From positions 62,001 through 126,000 of the forward strand of contig NZ_JBPPGJ010000004.1 in assembly GCF_051594765.1 (NCBI RefSeq): a DNA stretch of 64,000 nucleotides, in the 5' to 3' direction. The translations under genes and the position numbers were made by a program. This stretch comes from Paenibacillus_AR sp051594765 (lineage in GTDB: Bacteria > Bacillota > Bacilli > Paenibacillales > NBRC-103111). Below the pieces are notes generated by a model. That model was not told the origin of the DNA, searched no databases, and saw only the letters and a program-made list of their open reading frames with translations. Shown piece by piece: positions 49,499 through 59,033 of this stretch. Position 1 is the stretch's first letter, and the number at the start of each line of letters is the position of its first letter.

Positions 49499-50380
49499 TT
49501 ATGAGCGGGGCTTCCACAGGCTGCGGAATTCTCCCGGAGTCATGCCCCTGTACTTGACGAAGGCTTGGAAGAGTGTCTTGGCCGATCCGTATCCGACCTC
49601 ATAGGCGACGGCGGACACGGTCATATCCGTTCCGGCCAGCAGGGAGCCGGCGTGTCGAAGCCGGATTTCGTGAAGCATGCCGACGAAGTTTTTGCCGGTG
49701 TGCTTCTTGATCTGCTCGCTCAGATAAGAAGCATTAAAGTGGAACACCGATGCCAGCCCTGCCAACGTCAGCGGATCACGGTAATGCGTGTGCATGTGCC
49801 GGATGACCTGCCAAATTCGGTCGGGCGCGTCGGCCTTCGGATGTCCCGGAGCTTCCCCTGCCCCGGCGGCTCCTTCGCGAAGCCGGTCCACCCGAACCAT
49901 CAGCTCCACCAGCTTGGCGTATAGGAGTCCGTTCTTCCAGGGCTCCCCGTCTTTTCCATACTCCGCATGCATCTCTGCGAATATACGCTCCAAGGGATCA
50001 GCCTGCTCCCTCGTGAGCTGTAGGAAGCTCTGGCGGATGTCCTCTCCGCTCAGCAACCGCTCGCGAAGACCCTCGAGAAGTCCCATACCTCCGCCCAGCA
50101 GCTCGGCGCTGAACATGATGTTGTAGAGCCGCATGGGTGTTCCCGGGCTGCATCGAAGCTCATGGATCTGGTAGGGCAGCACCAGCGTCAGCGTTCCCGG
50201 ATGCATGGCGTGCACTCTGCCGTTGACCGTCTCCTCCCCACCACCCTCGATCACCAGGGATACCTCCAAAAAATCATGCCGGTGCGCCGGAAACTTCTCC
50301 ACCTTGTGAATATCCACAGTCAGCGGGAACGAAGGATTTTTCAGCCCGTAGTCGGTTAAGTCAAACGGATACTTGGTCAT
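49499..50380 (-). CDS. AraC family regulator, divergent from the mannosidase gene
   Basis: This 293-residue protein has an N-terminal cupin (EKFPAHRHDFLEVSLVIEGGGEETVNG) and a C-terminal double HTH (DPLTLAGLASVFHFNASYLSEQIKKHTGKNFVGMLHEIRLRHAGSLL, then VSAVAYEVGYGSAKTLFQAFVKYRGMTPGEFR). It probably senses a sugar and activates the divergent GH2 gene, 122 bp away. GGGAGG precedes the ATG at 50380; the longer frame to 50788 is antisense read-through. Confidence 0.9.
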   Translation of the reverse strand: MTKYPFDLTDYGLKNPSFPLTVDIHKVEKFPAHRHDFLEVSLVIEGGGEETVNGRVHAMHPGTLTLVLPYQIHELRCSPGTPMRLYNIMFSAELLGGGMGLLEGLRERLLSGEDIRQSFLQLTREQADPLERIFAEMHAEYGKDGEPWKNGLLYAKLVELMVRVDRLREGAAGAGEAPGHPKADAPDRIWQVIRHMHTHYRDPLTLAGLASVFHFNASYLSEQIKKHTGKNFVGMLHEIRLRHAGSLLAGTDMTVSAVAYEVGYGSAKTLFQAFVKYRGMTPGEFRSLWKPRS

Positions 50381-50502
50381 CGGACACACCTCCCGAAAAG
50401 TGGTAACTGGTACCCAAAAAAGCGTCATTCTTTTTCGGCCGGATCGGCTTACCATGATGAGGAACGACATGAACCGATCTTCCGATAAGGAGTGTTCTAA
50501 GG

Positions 50503-52980
50503 ATGATAAAGCTGGATTTGGGCGGAGCATGGAGCATGCGCCGCATCGGCGACTCCGATTGGCTTGATGCGGCGGTGCCGGGCTCCGTATATGCGGATCT
50601 GCTCCGGGCCGGCCGGATGGAGGACCCGTTCTACCGGGACAATGAAGACGCCGCCTTGGCCTTATGCGATGAGGACTATGAGTACATCCGCACGTTCGAG
50701 GCCGAACCGGACATGCTGGCAGCCGACCGGCTGCTGCTCCGGTGCGAAGGACTGGACACCTTGGCTGAGCTCTACCTAAACGGTACACATGTCGCCTCCA
50801 CGGACAACATGCACCGGACCTACGAATGGGAGGTGCGGCACCTGCTGCAATCCGGATCTAACGAGCTGCGGATCATCCTGCGCTCCCCCACCCGTTATGC
50901 AGCCGTCAAGCATGCGGACAATCCCATATGGGGAGCGGACGACGCCGTAAGCGGATTCAATCATCTGCGCAAGGGCCACTCCATGTTCGGCTGGGACTGG
51001 GGCCCTCAGCTGCCGGATCTGGGCATTTGGCGCCCGATCTCCCTGGCCGCCTACCACATCGGACGGCTGGAGGATGTACGGGTCCGCCAGCAGCATACCC
51101 AAGGCACCGTCACGGTGAGTGCTGAAGTTGCCGCAGACGTATGGGCAGAGCCTGGGTCCCCCGTCGATGCCGCCCTTACGTTCACAGCACCTGACGGCAC
51201 CGTCCTTCACCGGGAATCCCGCCGCGTGGAGGCGGGGCATAGGACCGTTGATTTCCAATGGGTGGTCAACGATCCCGAGCTCTGGTGGCCCAACGGCTAT
51301 GGCAAGCAGCCGCTGTATGAGCTGACGGTCCGCCTGGAGAGGAATGGGACCCTACTGGACTCCAAATCCTTCACCATCGGTCTGCGCACCCTTCGAGTAA
51401 AGCGCGAGAAGGATGAATGGGGGGAAGGCTTCGCCTTCGAGATCAACGGGATCCCCATCTTCATCCAGGGCGCCAATTATATTCCCGAGGACAACATCCT
51501 GTCCCGCGTGAAGCCGCAGCAGACAGACCGGCTCCTCCGGGACTGCCTGGAGGCCAACTTCAACTGTGTCCGGGTGTGGGGCGGGGGAATCTATCCGTCG
51601 GATGATTTTTATGACCGGTGCGACCGCTATGGCTTGATCGTCTGGCAGGACTTCATGTTCGCCTGCGCCTTCTATGAAATGAATGACGCGTTTTCCGAGA
51701 ACATCCGACAGGAGGCTATCGACAACATCAAGAGGCTCCGGCATCACGCCAGCCTGGCTCTCTGGTGCGGCAACAACGAGATGGAGGAGGCCTGGGTCAG
51801 CTGGGACATACCCGGCAAAACCCCGAAGCTTCGGACCGATTATCTGAAGCAGTTCGAGATCCTTCTGGCCGATGTAGTGAAGCGGTACGATCCCGACCGG
51901 GACTACTGGCCGTCCTCCCCCTCCTCCGGCGGCAGCTTCGACCAGCCGAACGACGAGAACCGGGGCGACGTTCACTATTGGGAGGTGTGGCACGGACAGA
52001 AGCCCTTCACCGAATACCGGAAGCACCACTTCCGCTTCTGTTCCGAGTTCGGCTTCCAGTCCTTCCCGTCACCGAAGACCGTCCGCACCTTCACCCTGCC
52101 GGAGGACCGGAACATCTTCTCCTACGTGATGGAACGCCACCAGAAGAACAAGGCCGCCAACGGCAAAATTCTGTATTATCTGTCGGATAACCTGAAGTAT
52201 CCGAAGGACTTCGACTCTCTCCTGTACAGCTCCCAAATGCTGCAGGCCGAAGCCATTAAGTACGGCGTCGAGCATTGGCGCCGCAACCGGGGCCGCTGCA
52301 TGGGCTCCATCTATTGGCAGCTGAACGACTGCTGGCCCGTAGCCTCCTGGTCGAGTATGGACAACTTCGGACGGTGGAAGGCGCTTCATTATTTCGCGAA
52401 GCGGTTCTATGCGCCGGTGCTGCTCTCGGCCAAGGACGAAGGCCCCAAGGTGGAGCTCCATCTGACGAACGATACCCTCTCTCCAGTCACTGGCACCGTG
52501 TCCTGGTGGCTGAAGGACCGTTCGGGTCAGGTGCTGAAGGAGAGCAGCCTGGATGTCACGGTTCCTGCGCTGCAGGCACAGATGTGCACCGGTCTGGATT
52601 TCTCGGATGACTTGAAGGCCAAGGGTGCGAACCGAAGACTTTACCTGGAATATGCGCTGGACATCGGCGGCCAAGAGATCAGCCGGGCAACGGTATTGTT
52701 CACGAAGCCCAAGCACTTCGAATTCGAGGATCCGTCTATCATAACGGAGATCGCTGAGCAGCAGGACGCCTTCGCAATCACGCTCCGGTCCGGATCCTTC
52801 GCCAAGTATGTGACCTTGGAGCTCACGGAAGCCGACGGTGTGTTCAGCGACAACAGCTTCGACCTGTCGGCCGGCGTTCCGGTTACCGTACTTCTGGCGA
52901 AGGAACGGTTGAGCGCCCCGCTTGAACTGGAAGAGCTCCGGCGGCAGCTGACGGTACAGTCCCTCTATCAATGGTCCTGA
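50503..52980 (+). CDS. GH2 beta-mannosidase
   Basis: This 825-residue GH2 enzyme has a jelly-roll N-terminal domain (LDLGGAWSMRR...VPGSVYADLLRAG), the beta-mannosidase stretch FGWDWGPQLPDLGIWRP, an Ig-like domain and a TIM barrel. The acid/base Glu is in WCGNNEMEEAW and the nucleophile Glu in FCSEFGFQSFPS. It has no signal peptide, so it acts in the cytosol on imported manno-oligosaccharides, from mannan or N-glycans. It is divergent from an AraC regulator, and no terminator is seen before the convergent AraC gene 4 nt away. Confidence 0.93.
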   Translation: MIKLDLGGAWSMRRIGDSDWLDAAVPGSVYADLLRAGRMEDPFYRDNEDAALALCDEDYEYIRTFEAEPDMLAADRLLLRCEGLDTLAELYLNGTHVASTDNMHRTYEWEVRHLLQSGSNELRIILRSPTRYAAVKHADNPIWGADDAVSGFNHLRKGHSMFGWDWGPQLPDLGIWRPISLAAYHIGRLEDVRVRQQHTQGTVTVSAEVAADVWAEPGSPVDAALTFTAPDGTVLHRESRRVEAGHRTVDFQWVVNDPELWWPNGYGKQPLYELTVRLERNGTLLDSKSFTIGLRTLRVKREKDEWGEGFAFEINGIPIFIQGANYIPEDNILSRVKPQQTDRLLRDCLEANFNCVRVWGGGIYPSDDFYDRCDRYGLIVWQDFMFACAFYEMNDAFSENIRQEAIDNIKRLRHHASLALWCGNNEMEEAWVSWDIPGKTPKLRTDYLKQFEILLADVVKRYDPDRDYWPSSPSSGGSFDQPNDENRGDVHYWEVWHGQKPFTEYRKHHFRFCSEFGFQSFPSPKTVRTFTLPEDRNIFSYVMERHQKNKAANGKILYYLSDNLKYPKDFDSLLYSSQMLQAEAIKYGVEHWRRNRGRCMGSIYWQLNDCWPVASWSSMDNFGRWKALHYFAKRFYAPVLLSAKDEGPKVELHLTNDTLSPVTGTVSWWLKDRSGQVLKESSLDVTVPALQAQMCTGLDFSDDLKAKGANRRLYLEYALDIGGQEISRATVLFTKPKHFEFEDPSIITEIAEQQDAFAITLRSGSFAKYVTLELTEADGVFSDNSFDLSAGVPVTVLLAKERLSAPLELEELRRQLTVQSLYQWS

Positions 52981-52984
52981 AGCT

Positions 52985-53953
52985 TCAGCCTTCGGATGGG
53001 GACGCGGGAGCGGCAGCGCTCCGGTATTGTCCGGGTGTCATGCCGGACAGCCGTTTGAACATGTGGCAGAAGTGGGACAGATCCTGGAAGCCGGCCGCAG
53101 CGGCAATCTCAGCCAGGGGATCGGCAGTGCTCTTCAGCAGCTCCTTGGCCTTGTTGACCCGATAGGCGATCAGAAACTCGTGAATGGATACCCCGGTCTC
53201 CTGCTTGAAGATTCGATGCAGATAGGATCGGGACAGGTGAAACCTTCTGCACAGATCCGATGAATGGACCGCCTCCCTGTAATTCTCCGTTAGATATCCC
53301 AATACCCCTTCCGCCAGCTTCTTGCGGTCGCGGTCCCCGCCTGTAGGCTCGGCGGGGACCGCTTCCGTTTCTTGACGGCCCAGCGCCACGAACATCTGCA
53401 GGAGCAGACCCTGTGCCGCCAGCTCATACCCGCCTCGCTTCTCGCCGATCTCCTTCTCCAGCCGGGCCAGGATCTCCTGCAGGCTTAGCAGCTGCCTGGC
53501 ATTCAGCTGCCAGCGGACCGAATCCGCCCCGGCTCCGGGAAGCCAGCGGCGGATCCATTCCGCGGCATCGCCGCTCCCATGATAAGAGCCCAGAGCGTCC
53601 ATCAGGCCCCCGTCTATGCCTAGGACATAGCGGTGAAACGGCTCCTCTTCGGCCGAACGGGGCAGGTGCAGCGCCATGGGCTTCACGATGATCAGAACCC
53701 CCGGCCCAATCTCATGAACCTTCCCCCCTGCGACGAATACACCGGAGCCCGACAGGCATAAATACCACTCATAGCCTTGGTGGGAATGGAGGCTCGGCTG
53801 CCGGATCGGATAGGTCCGGAAGGCACAATGGACCGGGAATTCCGTCAGGGCGCGGTTGGTCGTCGTGTCCACCCAGCTCTCGCCGGGATCAAGCCCTTGG
53901 AATCCGAGTCCGCTGGCTTCGGCTTCTTCCGCCTTCCCCTCTATTCGCTCCAC
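52985..53953 (-). CDS. AraC family regulator, divergent from the GH105 gene
   Basis: This 322-residue regulator has an N-terminal cupin (PSLHSHQGYEWYLCLSGSGVFVAGG) and C-terminal AraC HTH (SSDLCRRFHLSRSYLHRIFKQETGVSIHEFLIAYRVNKAKELL, then LAEIAAAAGFQDLSHFCHMFKRLSGMTPGQYR). I chose the GTG at 53953 because GGAGGGGGAGGGA precedes it; ATG at 53971 has no signal. It lies 129 bp from the divergent GH105 gene, its probable target. ATTGTACACAAT in the gap is a possible operator. Confidence 0.88.
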   Translation of the reverse strand: MERIEGKAEEAEASGLGFQGLDPGESWVDTTTNRALTEFPVHCAFRTYPIRQPSLHSHQGYEWYLCLSGSGVFVAGGKVHEIGPGVLIIVKPMALHLPRSAEEEPFHRYVLGIDGGLMDALGSYHGSGDAAEWIRRWLPGAGADSVRWQLNARQLLSLQEILARLEKEIGEKRGGYELAAQGLLLQMFVALGRQETEAVPAEPTGGDRDRKKLAEGVLGYLTENYREAVHSSDLCRRFHLSRSYLHRIFKQETGVSIHEFLIAYRVNKAKELLKSTADPLAEIAAAAGFQDLSHFCHMFKRLSGMTPGQYRSAAAPASPSEG

Positions 53954-54082
53954 TCCCTCCCCCTCCTTCATCACGCCGATATTGTACACAATACCCCAAT
54001 GATTTGTAGAGAATCAGCCAAGATTCCCGATGCTGTCGGTCTTATAGTAGAAGTATATCAAACCTTGGGGGAGGATCCTATC

Positions 54083-55129
54083 ATGATCGCTCATATTTCG
54101 CAAGAAATCTTGAAACAGCAAGCACATAATGTCTACAGCAGGATGAAGGCAGGCCATGGGGAGGACTGGGGGCTGAACCTGGATTACTGGGATTGGGTAC
54201 CGGGTGTCGGGGTGATCTCCATATTGGAGTATTATGAACAATCGAAGCGGGAGGATGTCATGGGCTTCCTGGAGCAATGGGCCAAGAACAATCTGGCGAA
54301 GTCGGAGAAGATGAAGGTGATCAATTCCATGGCACCCTTTGCCATTTTCCCTGCCTTATTCCGGCATTCCAAGGACCCCCTCTATCTGGAAGCAGCCGTT
54401 CGGATCGGCGAATGGATTCTGAAGGAGGCTCCACGAACAAGAGAGGGAGCCTTAGAGCACACCGTAACCGAGAACGCCAGCTTCCCGGAGCAGGTATGGG
54501 CGGATACCATCTTCATGGCCGTCCTCCTGCTGGCGCGCCTGGCGAAGCAAACCGGTGAAGCCCTATATGCCGCCGAGGCCGTAAACCAGCTGGAAGTCCA
54601 TCTGAGACTTCTGCAGGAGCCGAAGTCCGGGGTCCTGTACCATGGTTGGAGCTGTATGGAGCAGAATCACATGTCCTCGGCTCTATGGACCCGGGCCAAC
54701 GCTTGGATCGCCGTCGGCACCCCGATGATCCTGGAAGAGGTGAAGGGACTAACCGATATTCCTGCAGCCGTAACGGGTCGTTACACCCGCATGATGGAAG
54801 GCTTGGCAGGCTTCCAGCAGCAGAACGGCCTGTGGGCGACGGTCATGAACCAGCCCCGCTTCTACCAAGAGACCTCCGGAAGCGCCGGCATCGCATGCGG
54901 CATTCTGAAGGGAGTCCGAGCCGGACTGCTTCCGGAATCCCTTCTCCCCGCCGCCGGCAAAGCGCTGAAGGGCGTTCTATCCAAGATCCGTCCGGACGGC
55001 GAGGTTACCGGTGTGTCCGGAGGCACTCCCGTGATGCCCAGCATGGAAGCATACAACGATATCCCCTGCTACCCGACCCAATACGGACAAGGCCTGGTCC
55101 TCATGCTGCTGGCCGAAGCACAAAAGTAA
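54083..55129 (+). CDS. GH105 unsaturated rhamnogalacturonyl hydrolase
   Basis: This 348-residue (alpha/alpha)6-barrel enzyme resembles B. subtilis YteR/YesR. Seen: the catalytic-Asp region VWADTIFMAVLLLARLAKQTGE, LYHGWSCMEQNHMSSALWTRANAWIA and a C-terminal EAYNDIPCYPTQYGQGLVLMLLAEA. It should remove unsaturated galacturonate from rhamnogalacturonan fragments in the cytosol; no signal peptide is seen. GGGGGAGG lies 10 bases before the ATG at 54083. It is controlled in all likelihood by the divergent AraC protein. Confidence 0.9.
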   Translation: MIAHISQEILKQQAHNVYSRMKAGHGEDWGLNLDYWDWVPGVGVISILEYYEQSKREDVMGFLEQWAKNNLAKSEKMKVINSMAPFAIFPALFRHSKDPLYLEAAVRIGEWILKEAPRTREGALEHTVTENASFPEQVWADTIFMAVLLLARLAKQTGEALYAAEAVNQLEVHLRLLQEPKSGVLYHGWSCMEQNHMSSALWTRANAWIAVGTPMILEEVKGLTDIPAAVTGRYTRMMEGLAGFQQQNGLWATVMNQPRFYQETSGSAGIACGILKGVRAGLLPESLLPAAGKALKGVLSKIRPDGEVTGVSGGTPVMPSMEAYNDIPCYPTQYGQGLVLMLLAEAQK

Positions 55130-55130
55130 A

Positions 55131-55167
55131 GAAAAAGAGTCCTCGTACCGGATGTACGAGGACTCTT
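55131..55167. terminator. Bidirectional terminator after GH105
   Basis: AAGAGTCCTCGTA/TACGAGGACTCTT perfect 13-bp stem between convergent genes; the minus strand ends in TTTTT. Confidence 0.85.
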
Positions 55168-55170
55168 CCC

Positions 55171-55467
55171 TTATTCCTCCGCTTCGCCCACATGCTCTCT
55201 GCAGAAGGCATCCACGGCTTCGGCTTCGCCGGCCTCCATCTCGAAGTCCAGATATTTGCCGGTGTCTTTCTCCTGAAACTCATACTTCACAATTCCCTGC
55301 TTCGATTCCTCCACCCCGTAGATGACCCGGAGCGCAATTCCTCCTTCGGAAAAGAGTTCGTCCTCCTCGTCGGGTTCAATATCCAGGTTGAACTCGTATC
55401 TTTTGCCGGGGATGATGCCGAACGGGTCCTTCACCCATTCTACGCTGTATGCGGTAATGGCGAACAT
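55171..55467 (-). CDS. DUF6509-like protein
   Basis: This 98-residue acidic protein has VEWVKDPFGIIPGKRYEFNLDIEPDEEDELFSEGGIALRVIYGVE and a KYEFQEKDTGKYLDFEMEAGE segment, matching my memory of the DUF6509 family. Function unknown. It is a single gene with a good ribosome binding site (AAGGAGG). Confidence 0.75.
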   Translation of the reverse strand: MFAITAYSVEWVKDPFGIIPGKRYEFNLDIEPDEEDELFSEGGIALRVIYGVEESKQGIVKYEFQEKDTGKYLDFEMEAGEAEAVDAFCREHVGEAEE

Positions 55468-55510
55468 ATCGAATCCTCCTTCCTATCTGCATCCATGATG
55501 CTCAATAACC

Positions 55511-56875
55511 TTAATGGCCGGCTGCCGCTCCGGCTTCCTTCACTTTGACCTGCATCCAGTTTGTCCGGTAGAACCGGAACATAACCGTCAGACCGAACAG
55601 GACCAGGAACGAGTATAAGGACACCCACGCCCCTACGTTCCCCCATTCCAGCACGAAGATGGAGAGGTACGACAGCGGCACGAACACGGCGAAGCCCATA
55701 ATGAGGCTGGTCACCAAGAGAAAAGAGGTGTCCCCCGTTCCCCGGAGGCCGCCTGCGAAGAAATTCAACAAGCCGTCGAAGAGCTGCAGGAACGCCGAGA
55801 TCATGATCAGTTCTCCGGCCATCTCGTACACAAAAGGATCCTTCGTATAGATCCGGGCGATGGGCTCGGCTAAGAAAAATTCGACGGTCCCGACGGCTAG
55901 GAGAAAAATGCTTCCCAGCACGGCCGTATCGGTGCCGAGCCTCCGTGCTTCCATGGGCTTGCCCTCGCCGATCCGCTGCCCCACCAGGATGGTGGCTGTG
56001 GCCCCGAAGGCGAAGGCCGGCATGAAGCCCAGCGACATGACATTCAAGGCCACCTCGTTGGCTGCCAAGGCCTCCTCACCCAGCACGGCCACAAACAGCG
56101 TGAAGAGCAGCATGGAGATGCTGAGCGCGAATTCCTGCGCTCCCAGCTTGCCGCTTTCCTTCAAGATCAAGGCGGCTTCCGTACGGTTCCAGCCTAAGAT
56201 GCGGGAGCGCGTCTCGTATTTCCGATGCAGCCGGATGAAGTAGAAGTAGAGACAGCCCAGCAGGCCTACGGCCTCCCCCAGGAAGAAGGCCCAGCCCGCA
56301 CCCGGAAGCCCATACTCCGCAAAACCCAGCTTGCCGTAGGTCCAAGCATAGGTGAAGGTCACCATCAGCAGATTCGAGACGAGAGACAGCAGCATGGGTG
56401 TCTTCGTATCCCCGATGCCCCGGAAGAAGCCGTGGAAGACGAAGTTCAGGATGCCGCAGGCCATCGCGAAGAAGCGGATCTCAAGATATTCGCCCCCCGC
56501 AGCCAGCCCGCTGGAAGCCTCTCCCCCTACAAGCCGCAGGATATCACCGGCGAACAGAAGTCCGGCCAGCAGGATGACCAGGGACATCCCGGCCGTGACG
56601 GTAAGGGCCACGGAGGTGCGCTCGATGCCCTTCTTCATATCGTGGGCCCCGTAATTCTGGGCGACGAGGTAATTGACGGTATGCCCGATGCCCGAGAACA
56701 GCGCCCAGGCGTTGTACATGATAATATTCGACACGCCGACGATGGCGATGACGGTGGCACCGAGTCCCCCGACAATGATCAGATTCAGCGTGCCGGACAG
56801 CGTCTGCATGGCAAAGGAGACGATGGATGGAATGGCCAAGGAAAGAATAAGTCTCCAGTGTCGGGCCCAATTCAT
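55511..56875 (-). CDS. MATE family efflux transporter
   Basis: This 454-residue protein has twelve membrane helices and MatE repeats: LALAIPSIVSFAMQTLSGTLNLIIVGGLGATVIAIVGVSN near the start and SMLLFTLFVAVLGEEALAANEVALNVMSLGFMPAFAFG in the second half. It should export cations or drugs. GGAGG is 10 bases before the ATG. It lies downstream of the MFS gene on the same strand (79-nt gap). Confidence 0.92.
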   Translation of the reverse strand: MNWARHWRLILSLAIPSIVSFAMQTLSGTLNLIIVGGLGATVIAIVGVSNIIMYNAWALFSGIGHTVNYLVAQNYGAHDMKKGIERTSVALTVTAGMSLVILLAGLLFAGDILRLVGGEASSGLAAGGEYLEIRFFAMACGILNFVFHGFFRGIGDTKTPMLLSLVSNLLMVTFTYAWTYGKLGFAEYGLPGAGWAFFLGEAVGLLGCLYFYFIRLHRKYETRSRILGWNRTEAALILKESGKLGAQEFALSISMLLFTLFVAVLGEEALAANEVALNVMSLGFMPAFAFGATATILVGQRIGEGKPMEARRLGTDTAVLGSIFLLAVGTVEFFLAEPIARIYTKDPFVYEMAGELIMISAFLQLFDGLLNFFAGGLRGTGDTSFLLVTSLIMGFAVFVPLSYLSIFVLEWGNVGAWVSLYSFLVLFGLTVMFRFYRTNWMQVKVKEAGAAAGH

Positions 56876-56954
56876 GATGGTAGATCCTCCGCATTAATCG
56901 ATGATACGGCTTCGTGCCGCTACCGTCCCAGTATGTGGCACATAGGCCGTACTG

Positions 56955-58379
56955 TCAACCTCGAACCTCCTTGGCCGGAGCCGGAGTCGCAGTGCTGGCA
57001 CGTGCTCGCGCGCCGAACAGAAGATGGTACAGAACCGCAACTGCCACGGTAAGAAGTCCGAGCACGACGAAGATATTGCTGTAAATATAGGCCCCCTCCG
57101 GGCTGACAAAAGGATTCAGCCGCAGCGATGGCGACTGGAAGTCCAGGACCTTACCGATCAGACTGGTGGCGGTCGCACCGGAGATGAAGTTCAGCATGGA
57201 GAAGAAGCCCATGCCTACTCCGGTCTGTTCCCGCGGCAGCGTGCGGGACACCGCGTTGGACATGGAGATCTGCATGAAGGACTGGCCCACATTGCCCAGG
57301 ATCAGGAAGAAGGAGGTCCAGAGGACGGCTGCGCCAACGGCCGTGGACAGACCCGCGAAGCACAGGAACAGCAGAGCTGCGGCTATGGTGACGAGGAAGG
57401 CATTGCCCCGCGTATCCGCCAGCCGGCCTCCCCGGCGCCCCATGATGGCGGTGACCAGCGCTGCAGGAAACATGGCGAAGCCCGTCGCCAGCGGACTCAG
57501 GCCGTTCAGCTTGCTCAGAAACTGCGGCGTGATGAAGGGCATTCCGAAGCTGAGCGAGGTCGCCAGGAAGGCGATCAGGAGTCCGAGGGAGTAACTGCGG
57601 TTCCGGAACAGCTGCGGGTCGATGAAGGGCTCCTTCGCCGTCCGGAGCCGGAGGACGAGCAGCAGCGCCAGCAGCACGGCTCCGATCAGATAGAAGCCAT
57701 TGCTCTGGGTAATGGCCATCAAGGCCAGGGCGACGGCGCCTGCCAGAAGCCCCCCTCCCACGAAGTCGATGGACTTGGCCTGGCCTGCCTCGTCATCCAG
57801 ATACTTCCGGTAGAAGGGCAGGGTCAAGAGCGGCAGGAGCGAGATCAGGAACAGGAAGCGCCAACTGGCGAAGCCGGTCACCAGGCCGGAGACGATAGGG
57901 GCCATGGCGGCGCCCAGCGCAAGGCCGATAGCCGAGGTTCCCAGCGCTCTCCCCCGCCGTTCCGGCGGAAAATACCGCACCGGAATGATCATGCCGGTGG
58001 CAGGGATGACCGATGCGCCGGCAGCCTGCAGCACCCGGCCCAGGATGATCATCCAGTATTCGGTGGCTGATAGTCCTACCACGGACCCTAGGGCGAAGAA
58101 GATCAAGCCGAAGGTCAACAGATTCTTCAGCTTGTATCGGTCCGCCAGCTTGCCGTAGGTGACGGAGCCGATGGCGTAGACGATCATGTAACCCGTTGAG
58201 ATCCAGCTCAACTGGGACGGTGCCAGGTGGAACTCCTTGCCGATGACCGGCAGCACCACATTGAAGATCGAGGCATTCATAACCGAGAAGATCAGCGTGA
58301 ATACCAGGATCTTCAACAGTTTTTCACCGTTGTTCACGACTCCAGCGGTTCCTTCGGGCGTATGGTTCATGGAACTCAT
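56955..58379 (-). CDS. MFS drug transporter, 14-helix DHA2 type
   Basis: This 474-residue major facilitator has 14 predicted helices. Motif A reads SYGKLADRYKLKNLLTFGL (after VTYG) and motif C GPATGM-like SVIPATGMIIPVRYFPPERRGRALG, as in DHA2 family multidrug/antiseptic exporters. Proton antiport of drugs is likely. The MarR gene lies upstream in the same direction, and a MarR-type palindrome (58395-58412) sits in front of this gene. Confidence 0.9.
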   Translation of the reverse strand: MSSMNHTPEGTAGVVNNGEKLLKILVFTLIFSVMNASIFNVVLPVIGKEFHLAPSQLSWISTGYMIVYAIGSVTYGKLADRYKLKNLLTFGLIFFALGSVVGLSATEYWMIILGRVLQAAGASVIPATGMIIPVRYFPPERRGRALGTSAIGLALGAAMAPIVSGLVTGFASWRFLFLISLLPLLTLPFYRKYLDDEAGQAKSIDFVGGGLLAGAVALALMAITQSNGFYLIGAVLLALLLVLRLRTAKEPFIDPQLFRNRSYSLGLLIAFLATSLSFGMPFITPQFLSKLNGLSPLATGFAMFPAALVTAIMGRRGGRLADTRGNAFLVTIAAALLFLCFAGLSTAVGAAVLWTSFFLILGNVGQSFMQISMSNAVSRTLPREQTGVGMGFFSMLNFISGATATSLIGKVLDFQSPSLRLNPFVSPEGAYIYSNIFVVLGLLTVAVAVLYHLLFGARARASTATPAPAKEVRG

Positions 58380-58394
58380 GCTTCCTCCTCCTTA

Positions 58395-58412
58395 TGGTTC
58401 GAGATCTAACTA
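58395..58412. promoter_or_regulatory. MarR-type operator in front of the MFS gene
   Basis: TGGTT-N8-AACTA has nearly the same inverted arms and the same 8-base spacing as the site at 58958-58977, upstream of marR. The MFS start is 16 bp away. Confidence 0.6.
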
Positions 58413-58453
58413 TTAGGGCAGCCTAGGGCCAACCTAGGGTAATTCTTCAAGCA

Positions 58454-58942
58454 TTAAGTCTTCGGGCTTCCCTGCTTCATGTCTCCATCATATGCAGCAA
58501 GCAGCTTCTTTAAGAGCTGCACCAGCTGCGCGGCTTCTGCAGCCTCCAGCGATTCCTGCAGCCTCCGCTTCGTCTGATCCACCTGACAGATGACCCGGCC
58601 GGCCAGCTCTTCCCCCTGCTCCGTCAGATAAATCCGCTTGATCCGGGCATCCTCCGGATGCTGCCGGCGGACCACCCAGCCTCTCTTCTCCATCCCGTTC
58701 ACCAAGCTGGTCACACTGGGCTTCTCAATGCCCAAGACATGCTCCAGCTCCGAATGGGTGGAGCCCTCCCGCATGGTCAATACCCGCAAGCATTGCCCCT
58801 GCTGATGAGTCAAGCCCAACGGCCGGATGACCTGCTCGATGCTGCGCCGCATGGCATGATGCACCAGCTTCACCATAGCGCCGACCTGCTCTTCCGTCTC
58901 CCAAGGAAACAACCCCTTGGGTCGGCATCCGTCTTGCCCCAT
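58454..58942 (-). CDS. MarR family regulator
   Basis: This 162-residue repressor has a winged helix (GSTHSELEHVLGIEKPSVTSLVNGMEKRGWVVRRQHPEDARIKRIYLTEQG) with the MarR wing signature. It precedes the MFS exporter on the same strand by 74 nt. A perfect palindrome in its own promoter and a near copy before the MFS gene indicate self-repression and control of efflux. GGCGGTG lies upstream of the ATG at 58942. Confidence 0.9.
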   Translation of the reverse strand: MGQDGCRPKGLFPWETEEQVGAMVKLVHHAMRRSIEQVIRPLGLTHQQGQCLRVLTMREGSTHSELEHVLGIEKPSVTSLVNGMEKRGWVVRRQHPEDARIKRIYLTEQGEELAGRVICQVDQTKRRLQESLEAAEAAQLVQLLKKLLAAYDGDMKQGSPKT

Positions 58943-58957
58943 CCTTCATCACCGCCT

Positions 58958-58977
58958 TTAGTTCGAACTCTAACTAA
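58958..58977. promoter_or_regulatory. MarR-type operator in front of marR
   Basis: TTAGTT-N8-AACTAA is a perfect inverted repeat 16 bp upstream of the marR start. Its sequence TTCGAACTCTAACTAA is shared almost fully with the site before the MFS gene. Confidence 0.7.
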
Positions 58978-59033
58978 TTTCACTATAAAACCCCGCCCCT
59001 GGATTGTCAATGCGATTTGGGGCGGGATTTATT

